DNA from: Siphonobacter aquaeclarae
GTDB taxonomy: Bacteria > Bacteroidota > Bacteroidia > Cytophagales > Spirosomataceae
Assembly: GCF_900103285.1 (NCBI RefSeq)
Contig: NZ_FNGS01000006.1
Span: forward strand, 124,001-188,000
DNA: 64,000 bases
Reading direction: 5' to 3'
In this document: positions 41,716 to 49,447 of the stretch, one piece after another
Position numbering within the stretch: position 1 is the stretch's first letter
Layout: each line of letters starts with the position of its first letter
Program-made: the position numbers and the translations under genes
Notes under the pieces: model-generated
What the model saw: only the letters and a program-made list of their open reading frames with translations
The model's database searches: none
What the model was told of the DNA's origin: nothing

Positions 41716-43527
41716 ATGCGCCGCTACAGACTGCTCGTGCTGTTGCTGCTTTGCCTTGGCTTCCGCGCCACAGCCCAGCAGGAATACGAAGATTTCCGCA
41801 AGCGAATCGGATCCCTCCCCGAGACGGTACTCTTTGATTCCCTCTCCGATTTTGAAAGCCGGATGCGGGATCAGGTCAAATTCGCGGAAGCAAAACAGGC
41901 GATCGACGAGCTCTTCCGCATCGCCGCCAAACAGAAAGACCCGATCCTGAGCGGTCGGGCTCATTTTTCGCAGGGATACCTCGAACGCGACAAAAGCAAC
42001 GCCTCCGGGGCGATCATCCACTACCGAAAAGCCCTCGAGTACTTTACGGAAGCCAACGACTACAAAGGCCAGGTAAAAGTGCTGGACTACCTTGGCTTCG
42101 CCTATGTCATCCGGAAGGAGTACGATGAAGCGGGCCGGCTGTTTCAGCGGGGACTTCAACTGGCACTGAAAGCGTCTGACAAGGAGTTCATTCCACTGTT
42201 TTACCGGGACCTGGCGATGGTCGAGGATCAGCGGAAAAACTACGCCGGCGCCCTCGACTACAACGGCAAAGCGCTGGCTTTTTACGGGAAGAACGACGAG
42301 CTGTACCCTTCCATTCTCATGAATCGCGGCATTATCCTGAAAAATGCCGGCCGGTTTGCTGAATCGGAGAAAGCCTACCTCGAATGCCTCGCCATCGCGG
42401 AGAAAAACAAGGACGATTACCTTGCCGGCTACGTCTACCTCAACTACCCCAATACCCTGCTGGGCATGGGGCGTACGGCGGATGCGGAGAAGTATATCAC
42501 CCTTGGGGAGAAATGGGCTCAGGATCAGGCGGAGAAATACCGGTTTCTGACCGAAGTATACGATATCCGGACGCGGATTTACGAGAAAGAAGGCCGCCTG
42601 GCGGACGCGCTGGCGGCTTACAGGCAGTGGAGCGCAGTGAAGGATACCGTCGCCCGGGCCGACCGCCAGCAGGAACTGACCGAAGCCGAAACACGCTTCA
42701 AAACCCGGGAGCAGGAACGTGAAATTACCCGGCTTGACGAAGATAATCTCCTGAAAGAACGACAGTTTCGATGGCTGCTGATCGGTACCGGGGTACTGGT
42801 TTTGCTATTGGCGGGGATGGTATGGCAGTATGCGGTCATCCGGAAAAACCACGCCGAACTGGCCCGCAAAAATACCCTCATTACCGAACGCAACCGCCAG
42901 ATCGGCGAGCAGGCGGAGCAGCTCCGCAACCTGATGAAGGAGCTGCATCACCGTGTCAAAAACAACCTCGCCATTGTTTCGGGCCTGCTGCGCCTGCAAT
43001 CTTCTCGGTTGGAGGATCAGGAGGCGATCCGGGCGGTGAAAGACGGGCAGCAGCGCGTTGAGGCCATGTCCCTCATTCATCAGCGGCTATACCAGGGCGA
43101 GAACGTGACGCGGGTCAACATGCGGGACTATATCCACGACCTGGTCAACGGATTGATTCATTCCTACGGTTTTTCGGGAGAACAAATCGGACTCGAACTG
43201 GATATCGCGCCGGTAGAGCTTGACGTTGAAACTGCCGTACCGGTAGGACTCATCCTCAACGAAATCATCACCAACTCCTTCAAACACGCCTTCGAACAAA
43301 TCGACGATCCCCGCCTGACCGTCCGCCTCGAAGAATCGGACGAGCTATTGCTGGAAGTGGGCGACAACGGTCCCGGAGTAGACGGCTGGCAGAAAGATGC
43401 CGGTACCTTCGGCAAGCGCCTCATCCAGCTATTGTGCGACCAGCTCGAAGGCAGGTTGTCGGTATCCTCCCGGAATGGTACGCTGGTAAGTCTGGTGATT
43501 CCGTATTCTTCTGACTATCAGTCATAA
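41716..43527 (+). CDS. Sensor histidine kinase with TPR sensor (HisKA_2 type)
   Basis: 603 residues. Signal sequence LLVLLLLCLGFRATAQ is followed by tetratricopeptide repeats (about 70-320, e.g. GQVKVLDYLGFAYVIRKEYD), one transmembrane helix (LIGTGVLVLLLAGMVWQYAV), a coiled coil, and a HisKA_2 domain with LHHRVKNNLAIVSGLLRLQS (His411/412) and a HATPase domain with VGLILNEIITNSFKHAF and GDNGPGV. The periplasmic TPRs probably sense a protein or peptide. Its partner is the LytTR regulator just upstream. The last 10 bases overlap the stop end of the convergent NamZ gene. Confidence 0.95.
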   Translation: MRRYRLLVLLLLCLGFRATAQQEYEDFRKRIGSLPETVLFDSLSDFESRMRDQVKFAEAKQAIDELFRIAAKQKDPILSGRAHFSQGYLERDKSNASGAIIHYRKALEYFTEANDYKGQVKVLDYLGFAYVIRKEYDEAGRLFQRGLQLALKASDKEFIPLFYRDLAMVEDQRKNYAGALDYNGKALAFYGKNDELYPSILMNRGIILKNAGRFAESEKAYLECLAIAEKNKDDYLAGYVYLNYPNTLLGMGRTADAEKYITLGEKWAQDQAEKYRFLTEVYDIRTRIYEKEGRLADALAAYRQWSAVKDTVARADRQQELTEAETRFKTREQEREITRLDEDNLLKERQFRWLLIGTGVLVLLLAGMVWQYAVIRKNHAELARKNTLITERNRQIGEQAEQLRNLMKELHHRVKNNLAIVSGLLRLQSSRLEDQEAIRAVKDGQQRVEAMSLIHQRLYQGENVTRVNMRDYIHDLVNGLIHSYGFSGEQIGLELDIAPVELDVETAVPVGLILNEIITNSFKHAFEQIDDPRLTVRLEESDELLLEVGDNGPGVDGWQKDAGTFGKRLIQLLCDQLEGRLSVSSRNGTLVSLVIPYSSDYQS

Positions 43528-44636
43528 AGAAGGTAAGGGGCTATCTCAACAGCCCATTCCGGTACAGCCAGCAGGGCCGGCAGCGAGGCAGGCAGGTCTT
43601 TTTCTGTCAGCAGGGATTCGCTCTCGGGGATACCCGTCAGCAAATCAAGGTGGCCACCGCCTGTGGGGTTGACGTGCGTCGGATAGGTATTCCAGGCGAA
43701 ACCCGGTACCTGTCGCAGCGCGTGCAGTAACCGGAATCCGTTTTCGACCGAATGAAAAGTACCTGGATCGGCGACGGGAAACCACAATCCCCGGCATAGC
43801 TCTCCTGCATACTTACTTTCAGATGGACGAAACGACCAGGGTATCGCGCCGGGTAATGACAGATCCGTCAGCCAGGGCGCTCCTGCAACCTGGAAGGCAT
43901 AGTCTGTTCCCCGGCCCTCGCTGACGTTGGTGGCTTCGAGTAGTCCCAGCCCCGGATAAACCAACGCCGAAGCAAAAGACCGTATCGCCGGGGAAGTAGG
44001 GACGAACGGCAGTCCCCCCTCCGGCTGAAACTGCCTTCTCCGCCACGTTTCGCTACGTATCACCTCTACCGTCGCTCCGATCCCGCGTACTGCGTTGAAA
44101 TAGATGGCCAGCTCGCCCAGCGTACAGGAATGCCGCAGCGGGATATCCCAGCGACCGATAAACGAGGTACACGACGCTGCCAGCCGGGGTCCTTCGGCGA
44201 GGTCCATACGTCCGGAAAGTGGATTGGGCCGGTCGAGCACCACCAGCGGCGTACCTGTGCGCCCGCAGGCCTCCAGCACGTGCGTCAGCGTCCAGAGATA
44301 GGTGTAAAACCGGCAGCCAACGTCGGGAATGTCGAACAGCAGGACATCGAGAGCGGCGAGGTCTTTTGCCGACGGCGCCAGTTGATCGCCATAGAGGCTG
44401 ACAACCGGCAGGCCTGTCAACGCATCCTGACCATGATCCATCTTTGCGCCGTCGACGCCCCGGGTATCAAGACCGTGTTCGGGCGAAAAGAGTACCGTAA
44501 GAGAAAAGCCCTGATCGATCAGGGCTTTGCGAGTGGGAATACCGCGCCGGGTAGTCGCTGCTTCGTTGGTGACCAGGCCGATCCGGGCCTTTTTCCAAAT
44601 GGGAGCTTCCTGAAGAAGCCGGTCAATACCAAACAT
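43518..44636 (-). CDS. NamZ-like exo-N-acetylmuramidase (DUF1343)
   Basis: 372 residues from ATG 44636 (MFGIDRLLQEAPIWKKARIG); the longer frame runs through the inverted repeat at 44653 and is not coding. DUF1343 motifs: GLVTNEAATTRRGIPTRKAL, LFSPEHGLDTRGVDGAKMDH and LYGDQLAPS, LFDIPDVGCRFYTYLWTL, LDRPNPLSGRMDLAEGP. NamZ-type enzymes remove terminal MurNAc from peptidoglycan fragments for recycling. No signal peptide is seen on this copy, so it would act on imported fragments. The stop end overlaps the convergent kinase gene by 10 bases. Confidence 0.9.
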   Translation of the reverse strand: MFGIDRLLQEAPIWKKARIGLVTNEAATTRRGIPTRKALIDQGFSLTVLFSPEHGLDTRGVDGAKMDHGQDALTGLPVVSLYGDQLAPSAKDLAALDVLLFDIPDVGCRFYTYLWTLTHVLEACGRTGTPLVVLDRPNPLSGRMDLAEGPRLAASCTSFIGRWDIPLRHSCTLGELAIYFNAVRGIGATVEVIRSETWRRRQFQPEGGLPFVPTSPAIRSFASALVYPGLGLLEATNVSEGRGTDYAFQVAGAPWLTDLSLPGAIPWSFRPSESKYAGELCRGLWFPVADPGTFHSVENGFRLLHALRQVPGFAWNTYPTHVNPTGGGHLDLLTGIPESESLLTEKDLPASLPALLAVPEWAVEIAPYLLYD

Positions 44637-44652
44637 GGATGAGTAGTTGGCT

Positions 44653-44720
44653 TTCTGTGTATTCTGTGCTGTCTGTGAGAGAATCAATTTTTTCTCACAG
44701 ACAGCACAGAATACACAGAA
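44653..44720. repeat. TCTGTG-unit inverted repeat, copy 4
   Basis: 28-bp perfect arms (44653-44680 and 44693-44720) with a T-rich 12-base loop. Arm units: TCTGTGTAT, TCTGTGCTG, TCTGTGAGA. It lies between the NamZ start and the MFS stop. Confidence 0.95.
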
Positions 44721-44728
44721 GTATGGGA

Positions 44729-46192
44729 TTAGTCTTCCAATGGCTTTCCGGCCGTTTCCTTCACGCAGAGCATCCCAACGATGAAGGTGAGTGCCGTCAG
44801 GAAGATCGGATAGTATAGCCCTGCGAACTTCGAGCCGGTCATAGCGCCCAGCCACGTCGCGATAAACGGCGAGCATCCGCCGAAAATACCATTGGCCACG
44901 TTGTATGGAATCGACAGCGAGGTGTACCGGATTTTGGTCGGAAACAGTTCGACCAGAAACGCCGCGATCGGACCGTATGCCATCGTCGCGAACAGTACCT
45001 GAATGAATACCAGCAGGCCGAGGAGCAGCTTCGCAGTAGTAGGCAGGGTGACTTCTGTTTTTACTTCGAGCTGATCGTCAGCCAGTTTTTTGACGGATTT
45101 TGTGATGACCTTCCCGTCCGCAAACTGGGTTATTTCTCCTTTTTCGGTCAACCGGGTACTGACGATCGTGCCTTCGTTGACGACCTTGTCCATGCCCTTG
45201 TAGATCGGATAAAGAAAGAGACTGGCCAGCAGTACGCCTGCCATCATGACTTTCTTCCGGCCGATGCGGTCAGACAATATCCCGAAGAAGACAAAGAAGG
45301 GCGTCGCGCAGGTGACGGCGACGGCCATAATGGTCTGTGCCGAGCCGTATTCCACGTTCAGCATTTTCGTGATGAAAATCTGCGAATAAAACTGGCTCGT
45401 ATGCCAGATAGCGCCCTGCCCGATGATCGCGCCAAACATGGCGATCAGCATCAGTTTGACGTTTTCACGACTCTTGAAGCTGTCCCGGAGCGGGCTTTTG
45501 GAGATCGCGCCTTCCTTTTTCAGCTTGGCAAACGCCGGAGACTCGTCCATATTCCGGCGGATGAAGTAGGAGAGAACCACCAGAAACCCGGAAAGCGCAA
45601 ACGGCAGCCGCCAGCCCCAGTCCGTAAACGCGTCCTTACCCAGCGCAAACTGGCAGCCCAGGATCACCAGAATGGAGACGAAGAAACCGATGGAAGCCGT
45701 CGTCTGAATAAAGCTCGTGTACTTTCCGCGTTCGTGTTGGGGAGAGTGTTCGGCTACATAGGTCGCCGCGCCGCCGTACTCACCGCCCAGGGCCAGTCCC
45801 TGGAGAATACGGAGTACCAACAGCAAAATCGGCGCCAGCATGCCAATAGAGGCATATTGCGGAATGAATGCAATGGCAAAGGTACTACCCCCCATCAGGA
45901 CGAGGGTGACGAGAAAGGTGTACTTCCGCCCGATCATGTCTCCGAGGCGACCGAAGACAATAGCGCCGAAAGGCCGGGCGACAAAACCTGCGCCGTGCGT
46001 GGCGAGCGTACTCAGGAATGCGGCGGCCGGGTTTTCAGAGGGAAAAAATTTGGTGGAAATAATCGCGGCCAGGCTTCCGAAAATGTAGAAGTCGTACCAC
46101 TCGATAACCGTACCGGCTGAAGAGGCGAAGATCACCTCCCAGAGCTTGCGCTTCTGGACGACCGGTCCGGCAGATACTGAAGTCTGCTGCAT
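44729..46192 (-). CDS. MFS metabolite:proton symporter (MHS family, ProP/ShiA-like)
   Basis: 487 residues from ATG 46192 (MQQTSVSAGPVVQKRKLWEV); the upstream extension overlaps the divergent methyltransferase gene. The motif SSAGTVIEWYDFYIFGSLAA is diagnostic for the MHS family, with GRLGDMIGRKYTFLVTL and GLALGGEYGGAATYVAEHSP. These proteins import osmolytes, dicarboxylates or shikimate with protons. It is about 50 residues longer than most because of a hydrophilic loop (about 325-380, VNEGTIVSTRLTEKGEITQF) between two late helices. Substrate is not clear. Confidence 0.92.
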   Translation of the reverse strand: MQQTSVSAGPVVQKRKLWEVIFASSAGTVIEWYDFYIFGSLAAIISTKFFPSENPAAAFLSTLATHGAGFVARPFGAIVFGRLGDMIGRKYTFLVTLVLMGGSTFAIAFIPQYASIGMLAPILLLVLRILQGLALGGEYGGAATYVAEHSPQHERGKYTSFIQTTASIGFFVSILVILGCQFALGKDAFTDWGWRLPFALSGFLVVLSYFIRRNMDESPAFAKLKKEGAISKSPLRDSFKSRENVKLMLIAMFGAIIGQGAIWHTSQFYSQIFITKMLNVEYGSAQTIMAVAVTCATPFFVFFGILSDRIGRKKVMMAGVLLASLFLYPIYKGMDKVVNEGTIVSTRLTEKGEITQFADGKVITKSVKKLADDQLEVKTEVTLPTTAKLLLGLLVFIQVLFATMAYGPIAAFLVELFPTKIRYTSLSIPYNVANGIFGGCSPFIATWLGAMTGSKFAGLYYPIFLTALTFIVGMLCVKETAGKPLED

Positions 46193-46289
46193 GTGTTTGA
46201 ACGGGTTTAGAGCATTTTCCCAAAATAATGGGATTTCCTTGTAAAATCGGGCGGTAGCGGGTGAATCTTTGCACCCTGCCCCATCTGCT

Positions 46290-47513
46290 ATGTCACTGAT
46301 TGAGACGTTTGCCCTACCCGAGGTGCGCGATTTTGTGAAAAAACATGCCGGCGACGACTGGCAGAAACTGCTGTTGTCGGCCGACCGCTGGCCCGGACTG
46401 CCCGTGCGCGAGATCGCCGTGCAGGTACAGTGCCGGCGGAAGGCGGCGGGAAAGCTGCCGTCATGGGTAGCCAACCCCGACGTGATTTTTCCGGGCGTCG
46501 TGCCGGTCGAGCAGGCGTCGTCCGAACGGGCAGCAGCCTGGAAAGCACAGAAGATGGGCGGTCAGCGCTTTGCCGACCTCACTGGCGGAATGGGCGTTGA
46601 TTTCCTGGCCTGCCACCAGCGCTTTGAATCATCCGTGTATTGCGAGCGGTTTCCGGAGATAGCGGAACTGACAGCCTGGAATCTTCGCCTGTTAGCACCT
46701 GATCCTGAAAAGTTTAGTTGTATTCCGGAAGACGGGTTGTCCTGGCTCGAAAAAACGCCGGGCCGGTTCGACTGGCTTTACCTCGATCCGGCCCGACGGG
46801 ACGACGGCAACCGGAAGGTCGTCCGGCTGGAAGACTGTGAACCGGATGTCGTCACACTGCGGGATACCCTCCTCGCGCGGACGAACAACCTCATGATCAA
46901 GGCGTCTCCCATGCTGGATATCGACCAGGCAGTAAGGCAGCTGGAATATGTCCGGAACGTGTATGTGGTAGCAGTGGACGACGAAGTGCGGGAGCTCCTC
47001 TTTCACCTGACGCCGGGCGAAGCGTCGCCCGGCGACGGCATTGCCATCGAAACCGTCAACCTGCTCCGCTCCGGTGAGCAACGTTTCTCGTTTCAGAAAG
47101 AAGCTGAAAGTGAGTCGGTTATCGGTTTTTCTGCCCCGTTGAATTTTCTTTACGAGCCGAATGCGGCAGTATTAAAGGCCGGGGCGTTCAGGAGCCTGGG
47201 TGCATTCTCGCCGGCCCTGTGCAAGCTGGCGCCGAGCAGTCATCTCTATACTTCGGATGAATGGTTGCCGGATTTTCCCGGGCGTTCGTTTTCGGTCCGC
47301 GGGGTTGCGCGCGCTGACCGGAAAGACATCGCCGGGTACCTGCCGGGCGGCAAGGCTAACCTGACCGTCCGGAATTTCCCGATGAGCGTGGCCGATCTTC
47401 GTAAAAAGCTCAAACTGGAAGAAGGAGGAGAAGATTACCTCTTTGCCACGACCGATCCGGACCAATCGAAAATAGTGGTAATATGCCGGAAAATACCGCT
47501 CCCGCTGCCGTAG
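46290..47513 (+). CDS. THUMP-like class I SAM-dependent methyltransferase
   Basis: 407 residues from ATG 46290 (MSLIETFALPEVRDFVKKHA); an ATG 21 bases earlier is possible. Rossmann methyltransferase core: FADLTGGMGVDFLACHQRF (SAM-binding), CERFPEIAELTAWNL, and LYLDPARRDDGNRKVVRLED (acidic catalytic D-P-x-R). The C-terminal region (about 320-407) with RSFSVRGVARADRKDI and KANLTVRNFPMSVADLRKKL resembles the THUMP-like RNA-binding domain. It probably methylates an RNA. A near-consensus -7 box AATCTTTG lies about 20 bases upstream. Confidence 0.9.
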   Translation: MSLIETFALPEVRDFVKKHAGDDWQKLLLSADRWPGLPVREIAVQVQCRRKAAGKLPSWVANPDVIFPGVVPVEQASSERAAAWKAQKMGGQRFADLTGGMGVDFLACHQRFESSVYCERFPEIAELTAWNLRLLAPDPEKFSCIPEDGLSWLEKTPGRFDWLYLDPARRDDGNRKVVRLEDCEPDVVTLRDTLLARTNNLMIKASPMLDIDQAVRQLEYVRNVYVVAVDDEVRELLFHLTPGEASPGDGIAIETVNLLRSGEQRFSFQKEAESESVIGFSAPLNFLYEPNAAVLKAGAFRSLGAFSPALCKLAPSSHLYTSDEWLPDFPGRSFSVRGVARADRKDIAGYLPGGKANLTVRNFPMSVADLRKKLKLEEGGEDYLFATTDPDQSKIVVICRKIPLPLP

Positions 47514-47548
47514 AACGAAAACCCGGCACGAAGTACCCGCAGGATTTT

Positions 47549-47556
47549 TACCTTTG
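47549..47556 (+). promoter_or_regulatory. -7 box for the 225-residue protein
   Basis: TACCTTTG, exact TAnnTTTG match, 32 bases before the ATG at 47589. Confidence 0.5.
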
Positions 47557-47588
47557 AGCGCTGGTTGTACGATCAACCCTAAAAAGTC

Positions 47589-48266
47589 ATGAAACGTATC
47601 ACAACACTTTTGCTGTCCCTGGCTGCACTGTCAGCTACGGCACAGGTATCCATCAAACCCGTTGAACAGGAAATCGCCAAAGTAAAACGAGTAGGATACA
47701 CCACTTCCACGACGGTCGATAGCAAGATTGTCGAAGCGGCCTGGAAAAAGAAACTGGCCGAGTACGGCCGCGTCGTCTCTGAGCGCAGCGGCGTTTACAA
47801 AGTCGAGTATGCCCGCCTGCCGTTCTACGACAAGAACGTCCTGCTGGTTTCCCAGCTTTCCACGAAACGGAATAACACCGATTTGTTCGTGTCTGTCGAC
47901 ATGGGAAACTATGAATTTGCGTCCAGCACGAACGTGTACGGCCGCGAGCTGGAAAAGATTCTCCGCGATTTTCACGAGGAAATTGATTACCAGTCGCAGG
48001 TAGCCGATTCCGACAAAACGCTGAAAGATGCTTCGGACAAACACAAGGACTTGGTCCGGAAATCCGAACGGAACGTCCGCAACCTGAGCGACAACCGGAA
48101 CGAGAAAGTACGGCTGCTCAAAAAACTCCAGGAAAATGAAAAGGAACTGGGTACCCTTCAGGCAGACAGCGTTCAGCTGAAAACCGACCTGGAAACGGCG
48201 ATTAAAACCGTAGACGATCAGAAGAAAACCAACGAGGCCGTGAAGGCAAGAAAGCCGAAACAATAG
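47589..48266 (+). CDS. Exported protein with C-terminal coiled coil, unknown function
   Basis: 225 residues with signal peptide MKRITTLLLSLAALSATAQ. An alpha/beta domain (about 20-130) has VEAAWKKKLAEYGRVVSERS and KNVLLVSQLSTKRNNTDLFV, and the C-terminal half (about 135-225) is a highly charged coiled coil (DKTLKDASDKHKDLVRKSER, RLLKKLQENEKELG). I do not recognise the family. It has a promoter box and a bidirectional terminator, so it is a separate gene. A periplasmic structural or adaptor role is possible but unsupported. Confidence 0.8.
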   Translation: MKRITTLLLSLAALSATAQVSIKPVEQEIAKVKRVGYTTSTTVDSKIVEAAWKKKLAEYGRVVSERSGVYKVEYARLPFYDKNVLLVSQLSTKRNNTDLFVSVDMGNYEFASSTNVYGRELEKILRDFHEEIDYQSQVADSDKTLKDASDKHKDLVRKSERNVRNLSDNRNEKVRLLKKLQENEKELGTLQADSVQLKTDLETAIKTVDDQKKTNEAVKARKPKQ

Positions 48267-48280
48267 AGCCGGAAAGAAAC

Positions 48281-48320
48281 AAACGGGGGTGTCTCAACTG
48301 GTGAGACACCCCCGTTTTCG
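48281..48320. terminator. Bidirectional terminator between convergent genes
   Basis: AAACGGGGGTGTCTCA/TGAGACACCCCCGTTT perfect 16-bp stem with T-rich ends on both strands, between the coiled-coil gene and the FAS1 gene. Confidence 0.93.
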
Positions 48321-48335
48321 TTAGGTGGATGGCGG

Positions 48336-49253
48336 TTACTTCAATACCTTGTCCACGCCATGAACGACGCCGTTCGTGGCAGCCCAGTTCGACGAAGCCG
48401 AAACAATCTTCGCGCCTGTCGAATCTGTAGCGGTTTTAAAGGAAATGTTCGTGCCGTCTACGCCGACCGTCAGTGGGTGCCCGCTCCAGGCAGAATTCAG
48501 CGATCCGGCCTTGAACGAAGACGTGTAGAATACGCCCGGAACCGTGTGCTGGAGCAGTATGGAACGTTTCTGTGCGGCCGTCAGCGTATCCGGATTAATG
48601 GTTGCGTAATACGCTTCGAAAGCCGTGTTGGACGGAGCGAGAAGCGTAAACGTGCCGGTCGACAGCGTGTCTTTCAGGCCCGTTTCATCCAACAGTTCCG
48701 TCAGGGTGCTGTAGTCGGTGTTGGCTGCGAGAAGCGCCGTAATCGACTTGGTCGGAAGCGTAATGACGCGGTCAATCTTGTGAATGACGCCGTTCGAAGC
48801 CTGCACATCGGCAGTGGTGACCTTGACGGTTCCGTTGATGAAGACAGAACCGCCGCTAACTGAAACAGCCAGGGTTTTGTTGTTGGCCGTTGAAACCGTG
48901 CCGCTGTCCAGATCCGCCGCCAGCTTCTTGGAATTCAGCACATGCGTAAGCAGAATTTCTTTCAGGTCGTCTTTCGAAACGGAGTCCACATTGATCCCCG
49001 AAGCGGTGAAGGCCGCGTTCGTAGGGGCGAAAACGGTGAAAGGGCCTGCTCCATTCAGCGTGGAAGTTAGTTCCGCTTTCTGTACCGCCTTTACGAACGT
49101 GGAGAGTTCAGCGTCTGCGGTGGCCACCTGGACGACATCACTGGACGGTGTGTCGTTGTCATCATCCTTGTTACAACTCACAACGAACGTTCCGACAAGG
49201 AGTGACAGGGTCAGCAGACGGAGAGTCTGCACCATACGAGAGGTCATGTTCAT
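48336..49253 (-). CDS. FAS1 (fasciclin) domain lipoprotein
   Basis: 305 residues. The N-terminus has a lipobox (LLVGTFVVSCNKDDDNDT), so it is a surface or periplasmic lipoprotein. Two FAS1 domains: about 45-165 (STFVKAVQKAELTSTLNGAG, PFTVFAPTNAAF, LTHVLNSK, NGVIHKIDRVI) and about 170-305 (STLTELLDETGLKDTLSTGT, TLLAPSNTAFEAYY, HTVPGVFYT, NGVVHGVDKVL). FAS1 domains mediate adhesion or ligand binding. Length is typical for a two-domain member. Confidence 0.94.
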   Translation of the reverse strand: MNMTSRMVQTLRLLTLSLLVGTFVVSCNKDDDNDTPSSDVVQVATADAELSTFVKAVQKAELTSTLNGAGPFTVFAPTNAAFTASGINVDSVSKDDLKEILLTHVLNSKKLAADLDSGTVSTANNKTLAVSVSGGSVFINGTVKVTTADVQASNGVIHKIDRVITLPTKSITALLAANTDYSTLTELLDETGLKDTLSTGTFTLLAPSNTAFEAYYATINPDTLTAAQKRSILLQHTVPGVFYTSSFKAGSLNSAWSGHPLTVGVDGTNISFKTATDSTGAKIVSASSNWAATNGVVHGVDKVLK

Positions 49254-49447
49254 GGTTGGACGAGCTTTTTGTGGAAAAAAATGGTTAAATGAAACGCCCT
49301 TTCCATGAAAAAATACTGTTCCACCTCGCGCCTACGAAATTTTTGACTGTTTGGATTTGTGGAATCGAAACCCCGGATAGTACAAAAAAATGGACGGTGT
49401 ACAGGGAAATGATTGCCCCGCTCACCGTCCGTTTCTGCTAAAATACT

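Noticed and set aside
44637-44876. Upstream extension of the NamZ gene through the inverted repeat
   Set aside because: It would encode residues read from the TCTGTG repeat and the end of the MFS gene; the family start is at 44636.
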